Source of the DNA: ZLKRG44 sp964555705
Lineage (GTDB): Bacteria > Planctomycetota > Phycisphaerae > Phycisphaerales > SM1A02
Direction: 5' to 3'
Assembly: GCA_964555705.1 (NCBI GenBank)
Contig: CAZKTN010000029.1
Coordinates: forward strand, 1-25,737
DNA length: 25,737 bases
Shown here in pieces: positions 8,114 to 15,742 of this stretch. A program made the position numbers and the translations under genes. The notes beneath the pieces were generated by a model. That model saw only the letters and a program-made list of their open reading frames with translations, had not been told where the DNA came from and searched no databases. Every line of letters begins with the position of its first letter. Within the stretch, counting starts at the first letter, position 1.

Positions 8114-9058
8114 TCAGCGGCCGCGCGGGCGGCTTGAGGTTCGGCCCAGGATCGTGCGGAGGTTCTCCGCCACCGACGCCACCTCGCGGAAGTCGCTGTC
8201 CGAGGCGCCTGCGCCCTTGGGCGGCGCATCCCCCATCGCCACCACCTTCGCGAGCACCGGCGAGAGTCCCTTGTTCATGGCGGCGAGCTCACCTGCCGGC
8301 GTGAGCGCAACCTGCTGCTGCAGCACGACGCCGAGCGAGCGCCACAGCGCATGCACGAGCGCAGCATCGTCGCCGCCCTTGCTGACGCGATCGGTGAGCG
8401 ACTTGATCGCGTCGACCTGCGCCTTGCGAGCCTCCTTCTGGGCGGGCGCGGGAACGGTCTTGCTCGTGGCGAGCGCAAACAGCGCCTGGAAGTCGTAGGT
8501 CGCTGCCATCCATGACGACTCCGCCTGGATCGCCTGCCTCATGGCACGCACCACGATCGCGGCCTGCGCGTCGTTCATCGTCGTCTTCGAGATGGACGAC
8601 GGGATCCCGCTGGCGGCCACGAGCCGCAGGGCCGGGGAGCGCTGCGAGTCAGGGTCGGCAGCCTTGCAGAGCGCGAGCACCGAGTCGGCGGTGCAGACCG
8701 CGCGCATCACCTCGAGGGCGTTGGTCGCCGAGAAGAGGTCCTTGGAGTCGACGATCTCGTTGAGCCTCGGGAGCAGCGCCTTCGAGCATTCCGACCGGAA
8801 GAGGGGGGTCGCGGTCGACTGGCTGAGCGCGCGGATCAGGTCCGATCGCGCCGAGCGCACATCGTCCTGGTCGGACCCTGCCAGCTTCACGAGATTCGTG
8901 TCCAGGAACTGGCCTAGCGCGCGCGACTCGTCAGCGGTGAGCGGCCGGGTGGCCGTGACGATCGACGAGGGCAATCGCGTGGCCTGCGCGTGCGCCGCTG
9001 TCGCTGGCACGGCAATTGCGATGCATGATGCACAGATGATGGCGTGGGCCCATCGCAT
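8114..9058 (-). CDS. Exported alpha-helical protein of unknown function
   Basis: The chosen ATG at 9058 gives 314 residues with a good signal peptide: MRWAHAII, a hydrophobic core, and a cleavage-like ATAAHAQA at about residues 18-25. A longer frame starting at 9100 would extend into the divergent intergenic region and bury the signal, so it is not preferred. The mature protein is Ala-rich and nearly all helical, with recurring helix pairs (ESRALGQFLD, DVRSARSDLIRALS, LLPRLNEIVD, TNALEVMRAV). This resembles a HEAT- or TPR-like solenoid without a recognisable signature. It is the first gene of a minus-strand unit leading into the solute-binding protein, 6 bp away, and is divergent from another exported helical protein at 9116. 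Function not recognised. Confidence 0.75.
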   Translation of the reverse strand: MRWAHAIICASCIAIAVPATAAHAQATRLPSSIVTATRPLTADESRALGQFLDTNLVKLAGSDQDDVRSARSDLIRALSQSTATPLFRSECSKALLPRLNEIVDSKDLFSATNALEVMRAVCTADSVLALCKAADPDSQRSPALRLVAASGIPSSISKTTMNDAQAAIVVRAMRQAIQAESSWMAATYDFQALFALATSKTVPAPAQKEARKAQVDAIKSLTDRVSKGGDDAALVHALWRSLGVVLQQQVALTPAGELAAMNKGLSPVLAKVVAMGDAPPKGAGASDSDFREVASVAENLRTILGRTSSRPRGR

Positions 9059-9115
9059 GAAGGGAACGATCCTACCGAAAGGAAACGCGCTTCGCCGCAC
9101 TACACTTCATCGAAG

Positions 9116-11623
9116 ATGGCGATCGCCCCATGCCTCATTGCAGTCACCGCGTGCGTGGCGGCACCTCCGGAGGCAGCCGCGGGGCACGTCCAGGGCGCAT
9201 CCGCGCAGGGGCAGTCGGCGGCAGAACTCGCGGTTGCTGCGCGGCTTGCGGATGCCTGGACGCGCGAAGGCTTCCTGATCCTCGAGCCTGCCGATGTGGT
9301 GCCCTCGGACCTCGCCTGCGGCCTGGCCATGTTCAAGGCGGCTGCGGAGCTCCGGCCCGGGGACGCAGCCATGTGGAGGCACCTGGTGAGCGCGGCGCAG
9401 CTTGCCGGTCCGATCATGCCCGAGGCGGAGGAGTTGGGCAGGTCTGCGCTCGCCATGCTCGCGAAACTTGCGCCCGAGGACCAGGCTGTGCGTCTCCAGC
9501 GCATCGTCGATGCAGTGGAGCAGCGGAACACCGCTGAGGAGCGCATCAGCGCAATCCGCTCGTTCCTTGCGCCCGATGTCGTGAACTCGATTGGCGCGCC
9601 GGTCGCGGCGCGGCTCGCCTTTGACGTTGCGCTGCTGGAGTCACGCCGCGGCAACATGGATGCCTTCGCGCAGGACATAGCGCTCGCGCTGTCGCTCTCG
9701 CCGGCGTTCCCGGCGGCAGCGCAGACGGCTGCGGGATTCTTCGCGGAGCGCTCCGACGACCCGATCGGGCAGGCGGAGCTCCTTGTCACTGCGGTGATGG
9801 CCGACCCTGGCGATGAGCGCACGCTCCAGCGGCTCGGCAACCTGCTGCTGCAGTACGGCGCCTACGGTTCGGCGGCGCGCATCTTCCGGATGGCCGGCGA
9901 TGCCGCATCCGCCGCCGAGCGCTCGCAGAACGTGCAGGACGTGATCGCGTCGGATGCGGCGCTCGCGCTGTGGATGTCGGGGCGACCGGCCGATGGGCTT
10001 GAGGTGATGAAGCGACGGGGCCAGCGCCGTGCAGCTGCATTCCTCGAGTCCGTGATGCAGCAGAACCCGACGCTGACCCGCACCGAGGCTGCGGCGATCC
10101 CGCCCATGGTTCCGGTGGCGGCGACCTCCATGGAGATCGCGCTCATGAGGGCGCTTGGCGACGAGGCTGGAAGCGCAGCGAGCCGCGACAGTCTGATCAC
10201 CGGCATCGTCACCTCGACGCGCCTCTCGCTCGAGCAGACGCCGCCGATGACGGATGTCGCCGCTGAGTCGCTCCTTGAGGCCGCGAACGCGCTCGCGCTG
10301 CTCGGCGGCACCGAGGAGCAGGTCCGCTCGCTCGTCACCGCGGCCGACAAGATCAAGCCGCTCACGGAGCAGGCGAGGGCACGCTTCGAGGCATGGATCC
10401 TCCTCAACGCGGGACAGCCCGCAAAGGCGCTCGAGCTCTTCGCCGCCCACGCATCAGGCGATGCCCTGTCCGCATACGGCACCGCGATGGCGGAGACCGC
10501 TGCGGGCGACCGCCAGAAGGGGATGCGCGCGCTGCTCGAGCTCGCGCGAAGTGCGCGAAGCGTGCTTCCCGGCGCGCTGGCGGCGGAGGAGGTGCGACGA
10601 GTCATCGGGTCTGCTGTTCCGCCGGAGGCGGTTGCCGCGCGCCTCGATGCGGTGGTCGCCGGAATCCCGCCGAGCGTGGACCGGATGCTGGCCGGATCCG
10701 ACCGTGCACTGGGCCTGATCATCGAGCCCGTGAGCGTGCGCGCTGGGCCCTTCGATCCCATCCTGGTCGATGTGCGCGTGCAGAACCGGACCGCAATCCC
10801 GATGGCGATCGATGCGCAAGGCCCGATCGAGCGCACGGTGGCCATCGTGCCGCGCCTCACGCTGACCAGCGAATCGAACGTCCTTCGCTTTCCGCCGTCC
10901 ATCCTGCCGATCGACCGCATGCTCGAGCTCGGTGGCGGCCAGTCCGTGACTGTGCGGGTGGACCTGATGTGGTTTGGGCCTGGCCGGCGGCTGATCGTGT
11001 CGCCGCTTGACGGCGCGCAGGTCGCGCTGCGCGGCTCGCTGAACTTCCTTGCGATGCCAGGATCGGTGCGCCACGGGTCGCTCGGCACAGACGCCACGAG
11101 CCAGATGATGCGGGTGGACGGAGTGCCGAGGACCGCCGACTGGCTCGAGCAGTCGATCGCGGTGGTCGGCGGCGAGTTCAGCGAGGATGCAGTGGTGCGT
11201 ACCGCGCTGCTGCTGCACATCTCCGAGTCGCAGGAGACGGCAGAGGAGGACCGCGTTCGCGCTCGCGACGCGGCGCTCGCGGCGTTCGTGCGGTGGCCGG
11301 TCGTTGCGCGAACGTGGATCACCCTCGTCGCGCCCGCATACGAGGTGGTTCCCGAGGAGTTCCTGAAGGTGGCCTATGCGGATCCGGATCCGCGCGTGCG
11401 CGCTGCCGCGGTGCTCGTGTTCGCCTCCGATCCGCGGCAGGAGGAGGTCATCCGGTCGCTTGCCTCCGAGGACGCATTCGAGCGAGCGCTGGCTGAGGTG
11501 GTCGTGTCACGGTTCGACCGTGAGCGCTCTCGTGTGGCCGACAGGCTCCGCATGGGCGAGCAGACGCAGACCGGACCGGCCGGGCAGCCTCCTATGGGTG
11601 CAGGCACCCCCTCGGGCCGCTGA
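9116..11623 (+). CDS. Large exported TPR/HEAT-like repeat protein of unknown function
   Basis: The protein is 835 residues long from the ATG at 9116. An in-frame ATG at 9044 would overlap the divergent gene, so the shorter form is taken; no clear Shine-Dalgarno decides it. The N-terminus is weakly hydrophobic with a possible lipobox V-T-A-Cys13, suggesting export or lipid anchoring, though it lacks basic residues. Residues of about 30-560 are Ala/Leu-rich helical pairs in TPR fashion (GDAAMWRHLVSAAQLAG, GNMDAFAQDIALALSLSPAF, DERTLQRLGNLLLQYGAYGSAARIF split over repeats). A beta-rich domain of about 575-690 follows (FDPILVDVRVQNRT, GQSVTVRVDLMWFGPGRR). The C-terminal 120 residues look HEAT-like (DPDPRVRAAAVLVFASD). 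The TGA overlaps the next gene's ATG as TGATG, so both belong to one operon. No function can be assigned; a scaffold role is inference. Confidence 0.75.
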   Translation: MAIAPCLIAVTACVAAPPEAAAGHVQGASAQGQSAAELAVAARLADAWTREGFLILEPADVVPSDLACGLAMFKAAAELRPGDAAMWRHLVSAAQLAGPIMPEAEELGRSALAMLAKLAPEDQAVRLQRIVDAVEQRNTAEERISAIRSFLAPDVVNSIGAPVAARLAFDVALLESRRGNMDAFAQDIALALSLSPAFPAAAQTAAGFFAERSDDPIGQAELLVTAVMADPGDERTLQRLGNLLLQYGAYGSAARIFRMAGDAASAAERSQNVQDVIASDAALALWMSGRPADGLEVMKRRGQRRAAAFLESVMQQNPTLTRTEAAAIPPMVPVAATSMEIALMRALGDEAGSAASRDSLITGIVTSTRLSLEQTPPMTDVAAESLLEAANALALLGGTEEQVRSLVTAADKIKPLTEQARARFEAWILLNAGQPAKALELFAAHASGDALSAYGTAMAETAAGDRQKGMRALLELARSARSVLPGALAAEEVRRVIGSAVPPEAVAARLDAVVAGIPPSVDRMLAGSDRALGLIIEPVSVRAGPFDPILVDVRVQNRTAIPMAIDAQGPIERTVAIVPRLTLTSESNVLRFPPSILPIDRMLELGGGQSVTVRVDLMWFGPGRRLIVSPLDGAQVALRGSLNFLAMPGSVRHGSLGTDATSQMMRVDGVPRTADWLEQSIAVVGGEFSEDAVVRTALLLHISESQETAEEDRVRARDAALAAFVRWPVVARTWITLVAPAYEVVPEEFLKVAYADPDPRVRAAAVLVFASDPRQEEVIRSLASEDAFERALAEVVVSRFDRERSRVADRLRMGEQTQTGPAGQPPMGAGTPSGR

Positions 11624-12624
11624 TGCCGTCGCGGGGACGCTGGCGAATCGTCGGATCGGTCATCGGTGCGGTGCTCGTGGTCGCGGCGATCGTTGCGGTC
11701 GTGCGCAACCGCCCTCTCCTTGATACGGCGATCGCGTCGGCGCGTGAGGCGAGCCCGTGGACCGTGGCGCTTCTCGTCGGCGGAGCGCTTGTCAACGTCA
11801 TCGCGAGCGCCGCGGGCCTGCGTGCGCTGCTTCTTCGCCACGGCCAGCTTGGTGCGATGGAGATGCAGGCCGTCATTGCGTCGTCGACGCTGCTGAACTA
11901 CGCGCCACTGAGGCCCGGCCTTGCCAGCCGCGCGGCGTACCACCATGTGGTCAACGGCATCCCGCTGATGGCCACGATGCTCACGGTGGTGCAGTCGATG
12001 GCGCTTGCGCTGGTTGGGATCGCGTGGCTCGTCGGCGCCGCGTGGCTGCTGCGCGCGACCGGCGGGCTCGGCGGTCCGCAGGTGGCGATCGCGGTCATCG
12101 CGCTCGCGCCGGCGATTGGCGTCGCAGGCATCATGGCTGCTCCCGCAGGATCGTGGCGGCGCACGATCGCGGTCGCCTGGCTATGGCGGTGCGTGGACAT
12201 GTCGGCATGGGTCGTGCGCTACCACGCCGCGTTCTCGATCACCGGCATCTCGCTGTCGCTCTCGGATTCGGCTGTGGCTGCCGCGGGCGCAGGCGCCGCA
12301 AACCTCGTGCCCTTCGTGGGCAACGGGCTCGGCGTGCGCGAGTGGCTGGTGGGCATCATGGGTTCGTCGATGCACCTGTGGACGATGGATGCGGGGCTCG
12401 CCGCTGACATCGTCAACCGTGCGGGCGACCTCGTCGTGTGCGTGCCGCTGGGGCTCGCGGCGCTGCCCTTCGTGGCGGCACGGCTGCGCACCGCCATGCG
12501 CGCGCAGCGGGCCCAGGAGGAGGGCCGTGCACCGTCGCGCGCGCCCATGCCGATCGACCTGCTGCCGGCCGCGCCGTCCGCGGACCAGCAGGCCCCGTCG
12601 CAGGGGTCGCCGCCTCAGCCCTAG
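11623..12624 (+). CDS. Multi-pass membrane protein, YbhN / LPG-synthase-TM-like (UPF0104) flippase-type family
   Basis: A 333-residue integral membrane protein with seven or eight hydrophobic segments, the first at about residues 9-27. Between segments are two short motifs typical of the lysylphosphatidylglycerol-synthase transmembrane and YbhN families: LRPGLASRAAYHH near 95 and VPFVGNGLGVREW near 230, with the conserved Gly-x-Gly-x-Arg-Glu. Members are thought to move lipids or lipid-linked intermediates across the inner membrane, but most are uncharacterised. The C-terminal 45 residues are a Pro/Ala/Gln-rich cytoplasmic tail. Translation is probably coupled to the upstream repeat protein through the TGATG overlap, and pyrE starts 12 bp downstream. 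No catalytic soluble domain (MprF-type) is attached. The assignment rests on the two motifs and topology only. Confidence 0.65.
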   Translation: MPSRGRWRIVGSVIGAVLVVAAIVAVVRNRPLLDTAIASAREASPWTVALLVGGALVNVIASAAGLRALLLRHGQLGAMEMQAVIASSTLLNYAPLRPGLASRAAYHHVVNGIPLMATMLTVVQSMALALVGIAWLVGAAWLLRATGGLGGPQVAIAVIALAPAIGVAGIMAAPAGSWRRTIAVAWLWRCVDMSAWVVRYHAAFSITGISLSLSDSAVAAAGAGAANLVPFVGNGLGVREWLVGIMGSSMHLWTMDAGLAADIVNRAGDLVVCVPLGLAALPFVAARLRTAMRAQRAQEEGRAPSRAPMPIDLLPAAPSADQQAPSQGSPPQP

Positions 12625-12636
12625 CATCCGCATCCC

Positions 12637-13161
12637 ATGGACCGATCCACACTGGCGCGCCGGATTGCCGAGAGCGCGCTGCTGCGCGGCACCTTCACGC
12701 TGCGCAGCGGCAAGACCTCGAGCTACTACCTCGACAAGTACCTCTTCTCGACGCAGCCCGACGTGCTTCGCGCGCTCGGCGACGCGTTCGCGGCGCGCGT
12801 GCCCGCAGGGACCACGCGCCTCGCGGGCGCGGAGCTCGGCGGCATCCCGCTCGTGAGCGCGGCTGCGATGTCGAGCGGGCTCCCGTGCGTCTTCATCCGC
12901 AACCAGAAGAAGGACTACGGCACCGCGAAGCAGCTTGAGGGCAAGCTCGACGCCAGTGACCGCGTGGTGATCGTCGAGGATGTCGCCACGACCGGCGGTC
13001 AGGCGCTCGAGGCCGCGAAGGTGATCCAGGCGCAGGGCGCCACGGTCACGCACATCATCGCGACGATCGACCGCCAGGAGGGCGCGCGGCAGAACGTGGA
13101 GTCGGCGGGCATCGCCTTCGACGCGCTGTTCACGGTGGCCGACCTCGGCATCACGGTGTGA
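12637..13161 (+). CDS. pyrE: Orotate phosphoribosyltransferase
   Basis: Catalyses orotate plus PRPP to orotidine 5'-monophosphate, the fifth step of de novo pyrimidine synthesis, in the cytoplasm. The 174-residue protein has the N-terminal LRSGKTSSYYLDKY (about 22-35), the catalytic-loop region IRNQKKDYGTAKQLEG (about 87-102) with the paired lysines, and the PRPP-binding motif VVIVEDVATTGG at about 110-121. The length is close to the short bacterial PyrE forms. The ATG at 12637 is 12 bp after the membrane-protein stop, so it is the last gene of a three-gene plus-strand operon. No other pyrimidine gene is in the window. The gene is convergent with the GH57 gene. Confidence 0.93.
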   Translation: MDRSTLARRIAESALLRGTFTLRSGKTSSYYLDKYLFSTQPDVLRALGDAFAARVPAGTTRLAGAELGGIPLVSAAAMSSGLPCVFIRNQKKDYGTAKQLEGKLDASDRVVIVEDVATTGGQALEAAKVIQAQGATVTHIIATIDRQEGARQNVESAGIAFDALFTVADLGITV

Positions 13162-13163
13162 GC

Positions 13164-13178
13164 GCCGGTCACGCCGGC
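13164..13178. terminator. Possible bidirectional terminator hairpin between pyrE and the GH57 gene
   Basis: GCCGG-TCACG-CCGGC forms a 5-bp stem in the 31-bp space between two convergent genes. There is no T-tract on either side, so the call rests on position and symmetry only. Confidence 0.3.
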
Positions 13179-13192
13179 CGCCCATCCGCCTG

Positions 13193-14410
13193 TTACGGCG
13201 TGAGCCCTGCGCGCGCGCGCAGGTGGTCGAGCACGTTCATGAAGTTGATGTACGCGTCGTACGGCGAGTCGTACGGCGAGAAGTACTTGTGCACGTCGCC
13301 GTCGGCCCAGTACTTGGTGCACATGTAGTAGAGGTGGTCGCTGGTGGTGAGCTTGCGCCAGTCCTCGAGGATCCACGGGTCGCCCTCGGCATGGCGCCTC
13401 TTCACGGCGCCCTCGAGCTTGTAGAGCTCCGCCACGGCATTGTCCTGCAGCGGGTTCCCGAGCCACGCGCTGAGGTCGCGCTCCGTGTCGGCCCAGGAGA
13501 TGGGAGTCTCCGAGTCGTACTCGCCCACAGGCTTGTAGATGTCAGCGACCTGCGATGGCGTGAGGAAGCTGTTGTGCCCGGGGTTCACGTCGAAGATCTT
13601 CTCCGGCAGCGCATCGAGGAACTGGAAGATGCCCGTCTCGGACCACTGGTGCTCGCCCAGCGTCTCGTAGTCCATGAAGAGGTTGCAGACGTAGCCGTCG
13701 CCGTTGATCTGGTCGACCCACCGCGCGAACTTCTCCGCGGTGAGCGGCCACTCGGGCCATCCGCGGTTGCCGAACCGGAACGCGATGTCATCGGACATCC
13801 GGTGGTTCTTGAGCAGCAGCTTCACTGGCGTCGCGCCCGCCGGGATCGCGCGCGCCGGCGGCGCGTAGAGGTAGTTGGGGCTCCGCGCGCCGAGCAGCCT
13901 GTCGACGCCCTCGCAGATCACCGCCTTGTGCCTGCCCTTCCACGACATGTGCCCGGCGAGCTCGTTGAGGTAGATGAGCTCCGTGTTGCGGAAGACCGTC
14001 GGCGTCACGCCGAAGATGCGGCGGATCGCCTCCTCCTGCATCGCGACCTGCGCATCGAACTCGTCACGCGAGAAGAGGAATGAGAGCGAGTGGTGGCTCG
14101 TCTCCGCCAGGAACTCGCACGCGCCCGTCGCGCCGAGCTGCTGGAACGTCTCGATGACGTCGGGCGCCCAGTCCTCGAGCTGCTGCAGCACCGTGCCGCT
14201 GAAGCTGTACGAGACGCGGAACCGTCCCTCGTGCCGGCGCACAAGGTCAAGGATCATGCGTGTTGCGGGCCGGTAGCACTTGTCGGCCACCTTGCGGAGG
14301 ATCGACACGTTGGCGTCGTTGTCGAAGTAGAAGGGGTCCGCGTCAAAGACCGAGTACCGCCTCAGCCGGTAGGGCTGATGCACCTGGAAGTAGAAGCACA
14401 CGGCGGTCAT
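13193..14410 (-). CDS. Glycoside hydrolase family 57 alpha-glucan enzyme (alpha-amylase-like)
   Basis: A 405-residue cytoplasmic protein (no signal peptide) of the GH57 alpha-amylase-like family, which acts on starch or glycogen-type glucans by a retaining mechanism. The five GH57 regions are all seen: HQPYR at 11-15, GACEFLAETSHHS at 96-108, FRNTEL with the predicted nucleophile Glu144, FMDYETLGEHQW with the predicted acid Asp247, and WADTERDLSAW at 306-316. The size and motif spelling match the compact archaeal/bacterial GH57 enzymes annotated as alpha-amylases. 4-alpha-glucanotransferase activity cannot be excluded. A role in intracellular glycogen turnover is inferred. It stands alone: convergent with pyrE and divergent from an aminotransferase gene across 81 bp. 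No other glycogen gene is nearby. Confidence 0.9.
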   Translation of the reverse strand: MTAVCFYFQVHQPYRLRRYSVFDADPFYFDNDANVSILRKVADKCYRPATRMILDLVRRHEGRFRVSYSFSGTVLQQLEDWAPDVIETFQQLGATGACEFLAETSHHSLSFLFSRDEFDAQVAMQEEAIRRIFGVTPTVFRNTELIYLNELAGHMSWKGRHKAVICEGVDRLLGARSPNYLYAPPARAIPAGATPVKLLLKNHRMSDDIAFRFGNRGWPEWPLTAEKFARWVDQINGDGYVCNLFMDYETLGEHQWSETGIFQFLDALPEKIFDVNPGHNSFLTPSQVADIYKPVGEYDSETPISWADTERDLSAWLGNPLQDNAVAELYKLEGAVKRRHAEGDPWILEDWRKLTTSDHLYYMCTKYWADGDVHKYFSPYDSPYDAYINFMNVLDHLRARAGLTP

Positions 14411-14491
14411 GGCGTGAATCTACGCGTGGCGGCGGGGAGCGGCTGATACTCTTTGCGGCTGGCCGCAGAATGCGGTCTCCAGGAGCCATTC
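14411..14491. promoter_or_regulatory. Divergent intergenic region with strong RBS for the aminotransferase gene
   Basis: These 81 bp separate the GH57 and aminotransferase starts and must carry both promoters. AGGAG at 14481-14485, six bases before the ATG at 14492, fixes the aminotransferase start in preference to an in-frame ATG at 14453. TGATACTCT at about 14444-14452 could be a -10 element for the plus strand, but no matching -35 is convincing. Confidence 0.5.
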
Positions 14492-15694
14492 ATGACGACC
14501 GTGAACGTCCCGCTGCTTGACCTTAAGCCCCAGTACCAGTCGATCAAGGCCGAGGTCGATGCCGCCATGGCACGCGTCGTCGAAAGCCAGTACTTCATCC
14601 TCGGGCCCGAGGTCGAGGCTCTCGAGCAGGAGATCGCGGCGTACTGCCATGCGAAGCACGGCATCGGCTGCACGTCGGGCTCCGATGCGCTGATCCTCGC
14701 GCTCATGGCGATCGGCATCAAGCCGGGCGACGAGATCCTCTGCCCCTCCTACACCTTCTTCGCCACCGGCAGCGCGCCGTGCAGGCTTGGCGCCAAGCCG
14801 GTGTGGGTCGACATCGACCCCGTCACGTACAACATGTGCCCGCGTGCCGCGGCCGAGGCTGCTCAGCGCTGCACGCGCCTGAAGGCCATCATCCCGGTGC
14901 ACCTCTTCGGCCAGTCAGCCGATGTCGATGCCTTTGCGGCGCTCGGCGCGCGGCTCGGCGTGCCGGTGATCGAGGACGGCGCGCAGGCGATCGGCGCGCG
15001 CGATGCCACAGGCGCGATGGTCGGCGCGCGCTGCGCGATGGCCACATGGAGCTTCTTCCCCTCGAAGAACCTCGGCTGCTTCGGCGACGGCGGCATGATC
15101 ACCACCAGCTGCCCGCATGTGGCGGAGCAGCTCAAGGTGCTGCGCGTGCACGGCAGCAAGGTGAAGTACTACCACCGCACGATCGGCATGAACGGCCGCC
15201 TCGATGCGCTGCAGGCCGCCGTGCTGCGCGTGAAGCTGCCGCACCTCGAGTCGTGGCACGCTGGCCGCACCGCCAACGCCGACTTCTACGACGCAGCGTT
15301 CAAGGCCGCCGGCGCCGCGGATACGCGCACGCCGCTGTCGGCTGGCGGCACGCCAATGCGGTACCCCGCGCGTCCGGCGGCGCCCGCGCGCCACATCTAC
15401 AACCAGTACGTGATCCGCGTGCCTGAGGGCATGCGCGATGACCTTCGGGCGCACCTCGCGGAGCAGAAGATCGGCACCGAGATCTACTACCCGCTGCCGC
15501 TGCACCTTCAGGAGTGCTTCGAGTTCCTCGGCACCGCGGTGAAGGGGCTGCTGCCGCACACCGAGGCCGCCGCGAAGGAGACGCTCGCGCTCCCCATCTT
15601 CCCCGAGCTCACGGCCGAGCAGCGCGCGCATGTCGCGCAGCAGGTGGTGTCGTTCGTGGGCAAGTCGGCGCGGACGCTCGCCGGCACGCGCTGA
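14492..15694 (+). CDS. DegT/DnrJ/EryC1/StrS-family PLP-dependent sugar aminotransferase
   Basis: A 400-residue PLP enzyme of the family that transfers an amino group, usually from glutamate, to a nucleotide-linked keto-sugar, for cell-surface polysaccharide or O-antigen building blocks. Family landmarks in order are: VPLLDLKPQYQSIK at the N-terminus; FILGPEVEALE; TSGSDALILAL, which binds the cofactor phosphate; PSYTFFATGSA; Asp162 in EDGAQAIGA, which contacts the pyridine nitrogen; Lys192 in FFPSKNLGCFGDGG, the Schiff-base lysine; and MNGRLDALQAAVL. The C-terminal region with IYNQYVIR and EIYYPLPLHLQ is typical. The start is decided by AGGAG at 14481-14485. The exact sugar cannot be told from sequence. 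Its nearest nucleotide-sugar partner in the window is the epimerase about 6 kb away, not in the same unit. Confidence 0.9.
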   Translation: MTTVNVPLLDLKPQYQSIKAEVDAAMARVVESQYFILGPEVEALEQEIAAYCHAKHGIGCTSGSDALILALMAIGIKPGDEILCPSYTFFATGSAPCRLGAKPVWVDIDPVTYNMCPRAAAEAAQRCTRLKAIIPVHLFGQSADVDAFAALGARLGVPVIEDGAQAIGARDATGAMVGARCAMATWSFFPSKNLGCFGDGGMITTSCPHVAEQLKVLRVHGSKVKYYHRTIGMNGRLDALQAAVLRVKLPHLESWHAGRTANADFYDAAFKAAGAADTRTPLSAGGTPMRYPARPAAPARHIYNQYVIRVPEGMRDDLRAHLAEQKIGTEIYYPLPLHLQECFEFLGTAVKGLLPHTEAAAKETLALPIFPELTAEQRAHVAQQVVSFVGKSARTLAGTR

Positions 15695-15713
15695 GCGCGC
15701 TCGTCACGCAGGC

Positions 15714-15728
15714 GCGCCCGCCGGGCGC
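15714..15728. terminator. GC-rich hairpin between convergent genes
   Basis: GCGCCC-GCC-GGGCGC is a perfect 6-bp stem with a 3-base loop in the 48 bp between the aminotransferase and FG-GAP gene stops. It lacks a T-run, but position and symmetry suit a two-way terminator. Confidence 0.4.
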
Positions 15729-15742
15729 TGGTTCCGCCTAGC